36,474 bases of DNA from Rhizobium leguminosarum (lineage in GTDB: Bacteria; Pseudomonadota; Alphaproteobacteria; Rhizobiales; Rhizobiaceae), in the NCBI RefSeq assembly GCF_004123835.1, contig NZ_MZMU01000014.1:1-36474 (forward strand). The letters are read 5' to 3'. The notes under the pieces are model-generated. The model did no database searches, had not been told where the DNA came from, and saw nothing but the letters and a program-made list of their open reading frames with translations. The position numbers and the translations under genes were made by a program. Numbering within the stretch: the stretch's first letter is position 1; the number at the start of each line of letters is the position of its first letter. This document shows, piece after piece, positions 16,448-23,872 of the stretch.

Positions 16448-17080
16448 TCATTTCGTCTTGAACGCTTCCGCGATTGTTTTGGTAAGCGCATACAAACGCT
16501 GTTCGATCAGCGTCGGCACTTCGCAGACGAAGGTCAGCGACTGCGCGCGCTCCTGAAAGACGCGTGTCTGGAACATGAGCCGGTCACTACGGAGCGCAAC
16601 CTCGTCCGGATTAGCGTCGGGCTTGCCCCGCAATGCATCGACCGCCGACGCCTCCTGACGCAAGAACGCCGCCACGTTCCTCTGTCGGTGGGCGTACCGC
16701 GCAATGCCGGAGATGACATCAGATCGTTCTCGGTTCATATGATCAAACAGCCCCCGCACGAGCATGGCCATTCGGTTCTCTCTCTCGCCGTCCGACAGGC
16801 TTTCCTTAAAAGCGCTGATCTTCTGCTGCGCTTCCGGCAACGGCACGCGACGCGCCGCGAGCTCCTGCACCAACGCACCGATGGCCGCATCTTTGGACCA
16901 ATCAGCGGCGGTCTGCGGCAGTTCGGGGCCATTCCAAATCTGTCCGAGCGAAAGCAGCGCAACCTTGCGCTGGATACACGGCCAATCCGGATCGTCACCC
17001 TGGGCGGCCAATGCGGGCCAAGAGACGATTACGCCGATTGTGACGGCGGGGAGTATGCGTGTCAGAGCCAGCGACCACAT
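16448..17080 (-). CDS. Secreted protein of unknown function at the end of the lut-like operon
   Basis: A 210-residue protein with a signal peptide (about 1-25, ILPAVTIGVIVSWPALAA). The mature start, DDPDWPCIQRKVALLS followed by IWNGP, is the only motif-like block. The rest is helical and charged, with one further Cys (FVCEVP). The ATG at 17080 shares its A with the permease TGA (TGATG), so it is coupled to the transporter. I associate proteins with a DWPCxQ start with PQQ-dehydrogenase ABC clusters, but know no activity. It could be a periplasmic adaptor or metal-binding partner. Confidence 0.75.
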   Translation of the reverse strand: MWSLALTRILPAVTIGVIVSWPALAAQGDDPDWPCIQRKVALLSLGQIWNGPELPQTAADWSKDAAIGALVQELAARRVPLPEAQQKISAFKESLSDGERENRMAMLVRGLFDHMNRERSDVISGIARYAHRQRNVAAFLRQEASAVDALRGKPDANPDEVALRSDRLMFQTRVFQERAQSLTFVCEVPTLIEQRLYALTKTIAEAFKTK

Positions 17081-17955
17081 CAGATATTGCCTCCCGTGTC
17101 CTGCCTGCGGCTGAGCAAGCCATTCGATGGATCGTAGGCGAGAATTGCACTCCCGAGAAACAGCACCGTACATCCGATCACGACAGCAAGAGATACCCAG
17201 TCGATTTGTCCGTAAATGGCGAAGCGGACCAGCTCAACCGCATAGGTGAACGGGTTTACGAGGCAGATCTTGTGGAGGATCGGGCTCGATTCCTGGATGC
17301 GCCAGAGCGGATAAAGCGCGGGCGAGGCAAAATACATCGGGAAAATCACAAAGTTCATGACGCCCGCGAAATTCTCAAGCTGCTTGATCATCGACGACAG
17401 AAGCATGCCCAGCGAGCACAGCATCATGCCTGACAGAAAGAGCGCGGGCAGAACCAGAAGGTAGCCGATCGGCGGTGGCTTGACACCCCAGAACCATGCG
17501 ACGGCCAGAAAAACATAGACCTGCATGATCGAAACCGCAACACCCGCGAGCAGCTTGGAGGCCAAAAGGAACCAGCGCGGAAACGGGCTGACCAGCAGGG
17601 TCCGCATGTTACCCATCTCCCGGTCATAGACCATCGAGAGTGAGGACTGCATGCCGCTGAACAACAGGATCATTCCGCAAAGACCGGGCGTGATATAAAC
17701 CTCGTAGAGCACATAGGTCTTGTAGGGCGGAATGATCGAAACACCGAGAACCTGGCGAAATCCTGCAGCGAAGACAAAGAGCCAGAGGAGCGGGCGGACC
17801 AGGGACGAAATGAAGCGCTCACGTTGATTGAGAAAGCGAAGACTTTCGCGATACAGAATTCCCTTCAGGCAAATGAGATGCTGGCCGAAGCTGAAGCCGC
17901 GATCTGGATCAAGATCAGTTGGAATTGCGCGTGAACCACGTTGGAATGTCATCAT
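17080..17955 (-). CDS. ABC-2-type permease of the PQQ-alcohol-dehydrogenase/lut transporter
   Basis: A 291-residue ABC-2 family membrane protein with about six hydrophobic helices. SLVRPLLWLFVFAAGF is typical of the first helix, YDREMGNMRTLLVSPFPRWF is the conserved coupling region, and PALYPLWRIQESSPILHKICLVNPFTYAVELVRF is the family C-terminal signature. It matches the PedC-like permeases found beside PQQ dehydrogenases and the LutF component of lanthanide transport clusters. Its start overlaps the ATPase stop by ATGA. Membrane topology resembles exporters, though lut genetics in methylotrophs point to lanthanide uptake. Confidence 0.9.
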   Translation of the reverse strand: MMTFQRGSRAIPTDLDPDRGFSFGQHLICLKGILYRESLRFLNQRERFISSLVRPLLWLFVFAAGFRQVLGVSIIPPYKTYVLYEVYITPGLCGMILLFSGMQSSLSMVYDREMGNMRTLLVSPFPRWFLLASKLLAGVAVSIMQVYVFLAVAWFWGVKPPPIGYLLVLPALFLSGMMLCSLGMLLSSMIKQLENFAGVMNFVIFPMYFASPALYPLWRIQESSPILHKICLVNPFTYAVELVRFAIYGQIDWVSLAVVIGCTVLFLGSAILAYDPSNGLLSRRQDTGGNI

Positions 17956-18731
17956 GGTGCTCCTTGCGTTGGAGCGAGCCCGGTTAAGGCGACAAACGCC
18001 TGACGAACGCCGTCAGTACCGGCCGAACGAACGACGTCGTCCACCGTTCCATCCGCCAGCACCCTCCCCTTGTGGAGGATGACGACATGATCGCTCATTT
18101 CCACCTCGTCGATCAAATGGGTCGTCCAGAACACGCTGATGCCATCGGCGGTCACAAGCTCACGGATGGTCCCAAGGATCTCTGCCCGCGACTGTATATC
18201 GAGTCCCACGGTCGCTTCGTCGAGCAGCAGCAACGGCGGCCGGTGCAAGAGGGCGCGTACAATCTCTATGCGCCGCATCTGTCCGCCGGAAAGACTGCGT
18301 GCCTTGTCGTAGAGCCGGTCACTCATATTCACCTGGGCAAGCAGTGCTGTGATCCGCTCCATAGCGTGTCGATGGCCGATTCCATGCAGAGAGGCATGAT
18401 AGGTGAGGTTCTGGTAGACGCTGAGGTCGAGATCGAGTGTACGCGCCTGGAACACGATGCCGAGGCGGCGCAGCGCTTCGCCCGGCTCGCGGCGGATGTC
18501 GTAGCCGAAGATGCGGATCGAGCCCTCGCGGGTATTGTAGAGATGGCTGATCAACGAGAGGAGCGTGGTCTTGCCGGCTCCGTTGAGGCCGAGCAAGACT
18601 GTAAAATGGCCCGCCGCGATTGAAAAGGACACGCTGGACAGAGCCTGCTGCTGTCCGTAGAAATAGCTAAGGTTTGAAACGTCAAGCGCGGCGGGCATGC
18701 TCACGCTATACTTCGCCTTTGCATGCTGCAT
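17952..18731 (-). CDS. ABC ATP-binding protein of the PQQ-alcohol-dehydrogenase/lut transporter
   Basis: A 259-residue ATPase. Walker A is GLNGAGKT (48-55), the signature is LSGGQMRRIEIVRAL, Walker B is LLLLDEATVGLD, and the H-loop is TTHLIDEV. This is the DrrA-like subgroup seen next to PQQ dehydrogenases and as LutE in lanthanide clusters. The ATG at 18731 is chosen because GAGGAG lies 7 bases upstream; the longer frame extends meaninglessly into the cupredoxin-like gene. It overlaps the permease by ATGA and both form one transporter. Confidence 0.92.
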   Translation of the reverse strand: MQHAKAKYSVSMPAALDVSNLSYFYGQQQALSSVSFSIAAGHFTVLLGLNGAGKTTLLSLISHLYNTREGSIRIFGYDIRREPGEALRRLGIVFQARTLDLDLSVYQNLTYHASLHGIGHRHAMERITALLAQVNMSDRLYDKARSLSGGQMRRIEIVRALLHRPPLLLLDEATVGLDIQSRAEILGTIRELVTADGISVFWTTHLIDEVEMSDHVVILHKGRVLADGTVDDVVRSAGTDGVRQAFVALTGLAPTQGAP

Positions 18732-18772
18732 GGTCCGTCTCCTCGCAACTGCGAACGCCAATTCTCCCTGCC

Positions 18773-19255
18773 TTACTTGATGGTGATCATGCCTTTCATG
18801 CCCTTGTCGCCCAGATCGGGAACGGACCACGTGTACGTGCCAGGCCGGATCGTTGTGAATTGCACCTGCATCGTGCCTTCTGAATCGAATTCGAGCCACG
18901 CTGGCGCACCGTTCATATGAACCTCTAGATCGTTGATGACGATCTGGTTCATCCAGACATTGCGGAAAAGGTCCGTGGCAAACTTGTATTCGAGCCCGGC
19001 TGCCGACGTGATTTTCCAACGATAACCCTGCCCGGCGATCAGTTCAAAATCCTTCTGGTTGACGGTGAAACTGTCGGTAGCCGATCCGAGGACCAGTTCA
19101 GGCACATCCTTGCTGGCCCGCGTCACCTTCTCAGCGGCCGCCGGAACGGGCGCTGCATCGTCATCATCGTTGTCGCCGGCATCTTGTGCAAAGCCGGGAA
19201 CCGACAAAGCCGTTCCAACGAGCACCGCCAACGTGAAGGTCCTATATTCCTGCAT
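18773..19255 (-). CDS. Cupredoxin-like periplasmic protein with acidic N-terminal stretch
   Basis: A 160-residue exported protein with a signal peptide of about 23 residues (ends PGFAQ). The mature N-terminus is strikingly acidic: DAGDNDDDDA. The rest is a beta-sandwich resembling cupredoxins (FELIAGQGYRWKITS, then TIRPGTYTWSVPDLGDKGMKGMITIK), but the Cys/His copper ligands are missing, so a redox role is unlikely. It lies between the propeller and ATPase genes of the lut-like operon. GGGAGGGAACAC precedes the ATG. A periplasmic metal-chaperone or structural role is a hypothesis only. Confidence 0.78.
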   Translation of the reverse strand: MQEYRTFTLAVLVGTALSVPGFAQDAGDNDDDDAAPVPAAAEKVTRASKDVPELVLGSATDSFTVNQKDFELIAGQGYRWKITSAAGLEYKFATDLFRNVWMNQIVINDLEVHMNGAPAWLEFDSEGTMQVQFTTIRPGTYTWSVPDLGDKGMKGMITIK

Positions 19256-19296
19256 GTGTTCCCTCCCTTGATTGCCAGAAATACTTTGTGCAACGG

Positions 19297-20274
19297 TCAG
19301 TTCGGAGACACGACCACCCCCCAGGGCAGTGCCCCGACGGTCACGGACTGAACCGGCTCATCGGTCGCGACATCGATGAAGGTGATGTCGTTGGACACCC
19401 CGTTGGTGCTAATGATCGTCTTCTGGTCGGGGGTGAAAGCAAGTTGCCAGACCCGCTGCCCGACCAGCACGTACTTCTCCACCTCGTAGGTCTCCGCATT
19501 GACCACTGCCACGCGATTGGCGGGGCCGAGTGCAACATATGCCTTCTTGCCGTCGGCGGTGATGCGCATGCCCACTGGCTGGATCGCTTCGGATCGCAGG
19601 CCGGGTATCTCGAAGGTGATCTTGTGCTTCACCTCCCGGTTGGTGTTGTCGATGACGGAGACGGTACCGCCGATTTCGGCGCTGACCCAGACCTCGGAAT
19701 TGTCCGGTTTGAACTCGGCAAACCGTGGACGGGAATCGACGAGAACATTGTGGGTAATTTCGTTGGTTTCGGTATCGATGAAGTGCGCCATGTTGGTCGT
19801 TTCGGAGGTGTTGACCATGGTCTTTCCGTCCGGGCTAACGCCCATGCCTTCGGGTTCGACGCCGACCGGTACCTCGGCAAGCACGTCTTTGCTTTCGAGA
19901 TCGATGACCGTGACGAGGTTGTCGTCCTCATTGGCGACATAGAGCGTCTTTCCATCGGGCGAGAGAACGAACAACTCCGGGTCGGGTCCAGACGGCAGCG
20001 ATCCGACGATTTCGTAGGTCGACGCATCGATGATCTCAATCGTGTCGTCGTCGCTTGCGCAGAGGTATATGAACTTGCCGTCGTGTGAAATGGTGATGCC
20101 GCGAGGACGCTGGCCGACATCTATAGTGCGCACCACCTCCTTCGTCTCCGAGTCAACCACGCTCACCGTGTTGTCCTTCTCGTTGGAGACATATACCATG
20201 TAGGCGCAGGCGGGTGTGGCTAGGCTTGTTGCGGCCGCAAATCCTGCCGAAAGTAAAGTCAGCCTTCGCAGCAT
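19297..20274 (-). CDS. YVTN beta-propeller protein, PQQ-dependent catabolism-associated
   Basis: A 325-residue exported protein with a signal peptide of about 23 residues (ends ACAY). Seven YVTN-type repeats are visible, for example MVYVSNEKDNTVSVVDSETK, FIYLCASDDDTIEIIDAST, TLYVANEDDNLVTVIDLES and a last one with TIISTNGVSNDITFIDV. This fits the beta-propeller family that accompanies PQQ dehydrogenase ABC systems and lut clusters. It may present ligand to the transporter or to XoxF in the periplasm. The ATG at 20274 has AGGGAGAG upstream, 22 nt past the substrate-binding gene. Confidence 0.92.
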   Translation of the reverse strand: MLRRLTLLSAGFAAATSLATPACAYMVYVSNEKDNTVSVVDSETKEVVRTIDVGQRPRGITISHDGKFIYLCASDDDTIEIIDASTYEIVGSLPSGPDPELFVLSPDGKTLYVANEDDNLVTVIDLESKDVLAEVPVGVEPEGMGVSPDGKTMVNTSETTNMAHFIDTETNEITHNVLVDSRPRFAEFKPDNSEVWVSAEIGGTVSVIDNTNREVKHKITFEIPGLRSEAIQPVGMRITADGKKAYVALGPANRVAVVNAETYEVEKYVLVGQRVWQLAFTPDQKTIISTNGVSNDITFIDVATDEPVQSVTVGALPWGVVVSPN

Positions 20275-20296
20275 CCGGCTCTCTCCCTGTTTGAGG

Positions 20297-21544
20297 TTAC
20301 TTGAGCGCACATCGCGTCTCCGGCTGATCGATGCCCAGCGTGTCGAGTTCGGATACCTGGTGCAGGAAACCCTCCTGCGGTGAGGTCGAGACAACGGAAC
20401 GGCCGTCTCCCAGGAAGATTGGCTGGCGCAATTGCCGGTTCCATTTTCGGAAGGTCAGCTTCTGTCCCTTGAAGGCCGCAATCGAGAAATCATCGGCGCG
20501 GATGAAGGCAGCAATTGCTCCGGGGTCAGCACTTGGCGTGCGCGTCGCAGCCTCGCCGACAATTCTTACCGCAGTCCATGCGGCCATGTCCTTTGACAGC
20601 ATTCGCCTTCCACTTGCCCTGGCGAAGCGGTTCTGGATCTGGGTACCGCCCCATTGTTCGCTGGCTGGATGCCAGGCAGATGGCACGAGGCCGGCCGTTC
20701 CCGCAACGGGACGTGGGCTCCATATCCGGAATGGCACATAGGTGCCGAAGACCTCGCTTTCGTCTGCCACAAGCAAGACATCGTAATCGGGAAAATCCTG
20801 GGTGAAGACCGGCATTTGCCGCTGAATCTGGACCACACCGGTGTCCGTCCGCCGCGCCGTACCGGTGTCGGTAAACTCCTTTTCCGCGACGATCTCTCCG
20901 CCGAAGCGCGTGGCAGCACGCCGTAATGCCTCGGCAAAAAGCTTGTCCGGCTCATGGGAGCCGTACACCAACGCCCAACGGCGCCATTGTTTCCAAATCA
21001 GATATTGCGCCAGGCCATCGGCGAGCATGGTCCGGGTGGGCGCAGTATGAAACACGTTGGCCCGGCACTCCTCCTCGCGCAGACTGTCGTCAGTGGCGCC
21101 GACATTGAAGATCAAAACGCCCCTCTCGCGAGCAAGATCGACAATCGACAAAAGCTGCCGCGCTGACAAGTCCGCGAGAATGTAGAGAACACCCTTCGCT
21201 ATCATCTCCTTAAAAGCCGGGATTATGTCAGCATCGGGCTTGACCTCGGCCACATCGAGCGTGAATTTTTGTCCGAGAAAAGCGCCGGTCGTATTGTTGT
21301 CGCCGATCGCCACATTCGCACCCACAACGCCTTCGTCCCGCGGCGGCACGTCCAAGACTGAAAGCGCCAACTGGGGTGCATAGGCGCGAAGATAGCCTAG
21401 CCGGATTTGCGAGACTTGCTGCTGGGGTTTGACCGGCTTGTTGACCGGAGCGGTGATCTCCTCCGCAACGGCACACGATGGGCCGAAAAGCGCAAGAAAA
21501 GTCGCGACGAATAATATCAGGACATTGGGCACCGCTGATCCCAC
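20297..21544 (-). CDS. ABC substrate-binding protein of the PQQ-alcohol-dehydrogenase/lut system
   Basis: A 415-residue exported protein of the branched-chain-amino-acid-type (Leu/Ile/Val) binding fold. A signal peptide covers about residues 1-27 (ends CAVA). IRLGYLRAYAPQLALSVLDVPP, then GARGVxIFN-type VGATDDSLREEECRANVFHT, is the hallmark of the PQQ-dehydrogenase-associated binding proteins, equivalent to LutA in lanthanide clusters. It opens the lut-like operon. The start is a GTG at 21544 without a strong ribosome site; an in-frame GTG at 21532 is also possible. The natural ligand is unproven; lanthanide complexes are the leading candidates given the neighbours. Confidence 0.88.
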   Translation of the reverse strand: MGSAVPNVLILFVATFLALFGPSCAVAEEITAPVNKPVKPQQQVSQIRLGYLRAYAPQLALSVLDVPPRDEGVVGANVAIGDNNTTGAFLGQKFTLDVAEVKPDADIIPAFKEMIAKGVLYILADLSARQLLSIVDLARERGVLIFNVGATDDSLREEECRANVFHTAPTRTMLADGLAQYLIWKQWRRWALVYGSHEPDKLFAEALRRAATRFGGEIVAEKEFTDTGTARRTDTGVVQIQRQMPVFTQDFPDYDVLLVADESEVFGTYVPFRIWSPRPVAGTAGLVPSAWHPASEQWGGTQIQNRFARASGRRMLSKDMAAWTAVRIVGEAATRTPSADPGAIAAFIRADDFSIAAFKGQKLTFRKWNRQLRQPIFLGDGRSVVSTSPQEGFLHQVSELDTLGIDQPETRCALK

Positions 21545-22238
21545 GTGATAAGGAGAATACTTCAGTTCCGACGCAAGCCGGATCTGTGCAATTCTAAGGT
21601 GCCGCGATCAGCTTAAACGACATATCTCCGATTTCAACTGAAAATATCACAGGCGTCACTCGCGGGACCAGGAGTGTTGACGGAGAAAAGTGACCGGACG
21701 TGCTATGGTTTCGCGCGGATCTTGTCGCCGGCACGGGATAGTCCGTCGCCAGCGTCGTCTTCACATCCACCTTCGACCGATGAGGATAGGCAGCAAGATC
21801 GAGACGGGCGGGACGCCGCGGAGCCAGCGCAATCAGCTTGACCGCATCGAAGCCCGAGCGATGCGCTATTCAGCGCGCTGACGGACCACTCCAGATTTTG
21901 GCGTTCTAGACTTATTGCGTCGATCGCCGCTTCGGTCACTCAAATCCGCCGCGCGGCAGGTGGCTCGAAGCGAAAGAGTTCTAGTCCCGTCAGCCGAAAC
22001 ACCCAAACCCATTCAGGACCCCGCCCTTCCCGTCCAATGATCTAGCCCGTGCGATCGATGGGTTTGGCCTAGATGCCGCCCCGTGCGACGGCAAGAAGCT
22101 CCATCCCCTGGCAGAGCCAATCCCTACTTGAAGCTGTCAAGGAACTTGGACAAGGCGGCCCCTTAGTGGAGATGAGCGCTTGCCGAATGCTAGAATGCCC
22201 CCGGGGATGATGAGCATCACTGGTATTGCTATTGCGGC
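21545..22238. other. Non-coding stretch upstream of the lut-like operon
   Basis: About 690 bp with no convincing gene on either strand; short open frames show no domain and no ribosome site. A weak minus-strand promoter candidate is TTGAAA (21637-21632) with TAAGCT (21615-21610), 16 nt apart, upstream of the GTG at 21544. The rest may be degraded sequence left between the operon and the IS remnant. Confidence 0.45.
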
Positions 22239-22797
22239 TAAAGCGTGTTGCGACTTACCGGATTCAGGATACCCTTGGCGTCTGAGTTGTGATTCATTTC
22301 TCCCCAGAAGGAGAAGTGTCGTGGGCAAGCCGCATCTGATCGAATTGCGTGCGCGTGTTGTAGCGTTTGTGAAGCAGGGCCATAGCCATCGAGAGGCGGC
22401 GCGGCATTTCCGCGTGTCGCCACGTTTCGTTAACAACATGATCATCCTGGAGCAATCCTCTGGTTCGCTTGCACCGCCCAAGCAAGGCCATCCGCTCGTG
22501 TCGCGGTCCACCGCGCCACGGTCGGCCGGTTTCTCAAGTGGCTTGGCTGAGTAATAAAAAAAGCCTCAGGGTCAGCAAGCAGTTGCGACCCGAGATCGCC
22601 AAGGCGCGTGACCTGTGGATCCACCGACACATGCGTTTCTTCCGCAAGGCATTGTCTCACTCCGAAAACGGGCCGCCCGCAGCTTCGACGCCATCTCCAA
22701 CGCGATTGGCGAAATCGTCGGCCTTTTCTCCGTCGCTGAATGCAGGAACTTCTTCAAAGCGCAGGATATGAGACAGATTAAGTGCGACACGCTTTTG
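22239..22797 (+). mobile_element. Internally deleted IS630-family element with both ends
   Basis: Left end AAAGCGTGTTGCGACTTA and right end TAAGTGCGACACGCTTTT (22779-22796) are imperfect inverted repeats. Between them are an N-terminal and a C-terminal transposase fragment but no DDE catalytic middle. The element is about 560 bp, half the usual size. The first 100 bp are shared with 6837-6936 in the same orientation. Confidence 0.86.
22321..22797 (+). pseudogene. IS630-family transposase, truncated and frameshifted
   Basis: A GTG start after AGAAGGAGAAGTGTC opens VGKPHLIELRARVVAFVKQG, then HREAARHFRVSPRFVNNMI, the helix-turn-helix of IS630 transposases. After PPKQGHPLV the frame degrades and stops near 22554. 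In another frame, about 22660-22790, LRKRAARSFDAISNAIGEIV followed by FSVAECRNFFKA is the conserved C-terminus. The DDE core is missing, so it cannot transpose on its own. Confidence 0.84.
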
Positions 22798-22798
22798 A

Positions 22799-23758
22799 TC
22801 AGTGGAGATCGAGCTTTTTCATCTTCCTGTGCAGCGTGGCGCGGCTGATGCCAAGCGCGATCGCCGCCTGCGAAACATTGCCGCCGGCGCGCGACAGCGC
22901 CCGCAAGAGTGCCGCCTTCTCCGCCTCGACGATCTCGTACTGCTGGGAGACGCCAGCCTCGTGCAGGGCATCGGCCGCCGGAATGCCGGCGGCGATGCGC
23001 TTGTCGTCCAGCTGCAGCGCGATGCGGGCGGCGCGCGTCGCGCCGAGCACCAGATCGTGCCTGTCGACAGCAAGCAGGGCGGCGGCGGAATTAGCGCCAG
23101 CCGGGACCATCAGGAAACGGGCGCCGGCAAAGGCCGAGCGAAAAAGGTTGAGCTCGATGCGCATCGCCGCATCGCGCACGGTCTGCGTCAGGATTGCCAG
23201 CGTCATCTCGTTGACATCTTTGCGGCATGTGGAGATGTCGAGGGCCGCGGCCAGCCGCCCACGATGATCGCGGATCGGCGCCGTTGTGCAGCTCAGGCTG
23301 GTATTCGAGCAGAAGAAATGCTGATCGCGGAAAATGGCGACGGCCCGCTCGTCGGCAAGTGCGGTGCCGATGCCGTTGGTGCCGATGCTGGCCTCTGTCC
23401 AGACCGAACCGGTCCAGAGGCCGAGTTCACGGAATTCCTTGTCGTCGCCGGCAGCGCCCCGGCGCTCCAGCGCGATGCCGTTCTTGTCGGTAAGAAGCAG
23501 GCAGCAGCCGGCCCTGCCAACGGTGGTAAAGAGACGATCGAGCTCTTCCGTCGCGCTGGCGATCAGCTGTTCGGACTGCTCGCGCGCACGGCGGAATTCC
23601 TGGTCGGTGAGGCGCAGTGGAGCCCGCTGGTCCTCGGGGGCGAGCTGGTGCATGGTCATGCACCGCCGCCATGAGGCGACGACCGGAGAACTGGCTGCGG
23701 CGGAATCGCGCTGGGCAGACGTGTAGACGTGCTCGGCGTGCGCTGAGTGTTCGTGCAT
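22799..23758 (-). CDS. AcoR-like GAF/Fis-type transcriptional regulator lacking the AAA+ domain
   Basis: A 319-residue regulator. The N-terminal region (SPVVASWRRCMTMHQLAPE) and GAF sensor (about 60-190, with WTEASIGTNGIGTAL and HFFCSNTSLSCTTAPIRDHRG) match AcoR-type activators. The C-terminus (about 277-317, LSRAGGNVSQAAIALGISRATLHRKMKKL) is a Fis helix-turn-helix. The central sigma-54-interacting AAA+ ATPase is absent, so it cannot remodel sigma-54 polymerase in the usual way. The ATG at 23758 has GGGAGGAG upstream. AcoR relatives respond to acetoin, alcohols or aldehydes; the aldehyde dehydrogenase at 5174-6682 is the likely ancestral neighbour and target. The stop lies two bases from the IS end. 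Confidence 0.88.
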   Translation of the reverse strand: MHEHSAHAEHVYTSAQRDSAAASSPVVASWRRCMTMHQLAPEDQRAPLRLTDQEFRRAREQSEQLIASATEELDRLFTTVGRAGCCLLLTDKNGIALERRGAAGDDKEFRELGLWTGSVWTEASIGTNGIGTALADERAVAIFRDQHFFCSNTSLSCTTAPIRDHRGRLAAALDISTCRKDVNEMTLAILTQTVRDAAMRIELNLFRSAFAGARFLMVPAGANSAAALLAVDRHDLVLGATRAARIALQLDDKRIAAGIPAADALHEAGVSQQYEIVEAEKAALLRALSRAGGNVSQAAIALGISRATLHRKMKKLDLH

Positions 23759-23872
23759 CGGCTCCTCCCACCGAACTTCAGAACATTCTGATGGAAAAGC
23801 GGCTGGTTTGCAATCGGCCGGCCCGGCGGCCGATTGCCGCCAGTTTGTCGAAATGCTGGCGACCGCCAGCGT

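Noticed and set aside
18773..19255. Lanmodulin-type EF-hand lanthanide binder
   Set aside because: The acidic stretch does not follow the DxDxDGxxxxxE spacing and there is only one such patch.
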